NCBI GenBank assembly: GCA_020850355.1
Contig: JADZEX010000079.1
Location: forward strand, 1 to 32,784
Direction: 5' to 3'
DNA from: Fimbriimonadaceae bacterium
GTDB lineage: Bacteria > Armatimonadota > UBA10988
DNA: 32,784 nt
This document shows, one piece after another, positions 32,691 to 32,784 of this stretch (the stretch's first letter is position 1; each line of letters begins with the position of its first letter). A model generated the notes under the pieces. The model saw only the letters and a list, made by a program, of their open reading frames with translations, was not told where the DNA came from and searched no databases. The position numbers were made by a program, and so were the translations under genes.

Positions 32691-32719
32691 CCTTCGAGAC
32701 GGCCTGCGGCCTCCTCAGG
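32691..32719. repeat. REP-like palindrome
   Basis: The left arm CCTTCGAGACGGCC and right arm GGCCTCCTCAGG flank a TGC loop. Pairing is CCT/AGG, GAG/CTC and GGCC/GGCC, with mismatched pairs between these blocks. The CCTTCGAGACG...CTCCTCAGG wording is that of a repeat family I know from intergenic regions of many GC-rich Proteobacteria; here it lies in gene-free sequence near the right end. Confidence 0.55.
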
Positions 32720-32784
32720 ACAAGCGCGTTGGGGCTGGTGGGTTGAGGCAAGGAGCAAGCCGGCCGAACCAGGCACCGCGGACC

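Noticed and set aside
32450-32776. Minus-strand frame at the right end
   Set aside because: It runs through the end of the oxidoreductase gene and two palindromic repeats, and has no recognisable domain.

Overview
This is a GC-rich (about 70 % by eye) bacterial chromosome segment with no rRNA, tRNA, integrase or intact transposase visible. The best clue to its source is a prepilin of the H-X9-DG (DUF1559) type at 30661-31287, whose N-terminal wording ([13 protein letters not shown]) is the style I know from Armatimonadota; Planctomycetota-like relatives are the alternative. This assignment is inference from a few families.

Region 1 (1-2.6 kb) is a decayed defence or addiction patch. It holds the end of an FG-GAP/VCBS protein and two widely separated pieces of one N6-adenine methylase/type ISP restriction enzyme gene. 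Between those pieces sits an intact two-gene cassette: a nucleotidyltransferase-fold (DUF6932-like) protein and a partner of unknown function. A hicB with a frame-broken hicA follows.

Region 2 (2.6-7.2 kb) holds a radical SAM/SPASM protein on the minus strand that lacks the third cluster cysteine, a large secreted glycosidase-like protein, and sufE.

Region 3 (7.3-14 kb) is the most striking part. A coiled-coil protein and two dissimilar dynamin-like GTPases overlap one another. The second GTPase carries a membrane-hairpin segment and a RelE-like C-terminal domain. A glycine-rich membrane protein converges on them. This looks like a membrane-remodelling or stress/defence module that I cannot match to a named system.

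Region 4 (14-16.7 kb) is housekeeping or unknown: DUF2200, a PhnB-like VOC protein, a Trm112-like/SAM methyltransferase and a membrane protein coupled to it.

Region 5 (16.8-32.5 kb) is a polysaccharide-handling locus. It contains a secreted protein with a carboxypeptidase-regulatory-like domain, a GH16 endoglucanase-type enzyme, a Tat-exported GH116-type protein with an inserted carbohydrate-binding-like module, a 1544-residue secreted multidomain protein ending in a propeller, a beta-helix protein, a shortened GH5-like protein, the prepilin and a Gfo/Idh/MocA oxidoreductase. Several are translationally coupled (ATGA overlaps), which suggests joint work on an extracellular glycan.

Spread through the window are short palindromic elements: three copies around GGTCCTGACCC, a REP-like palindrome near the right end, a hairpin-alternating tandem array at 19.73-19.98 kb, and a 9-nt tandem repeat at 23.78 kb.
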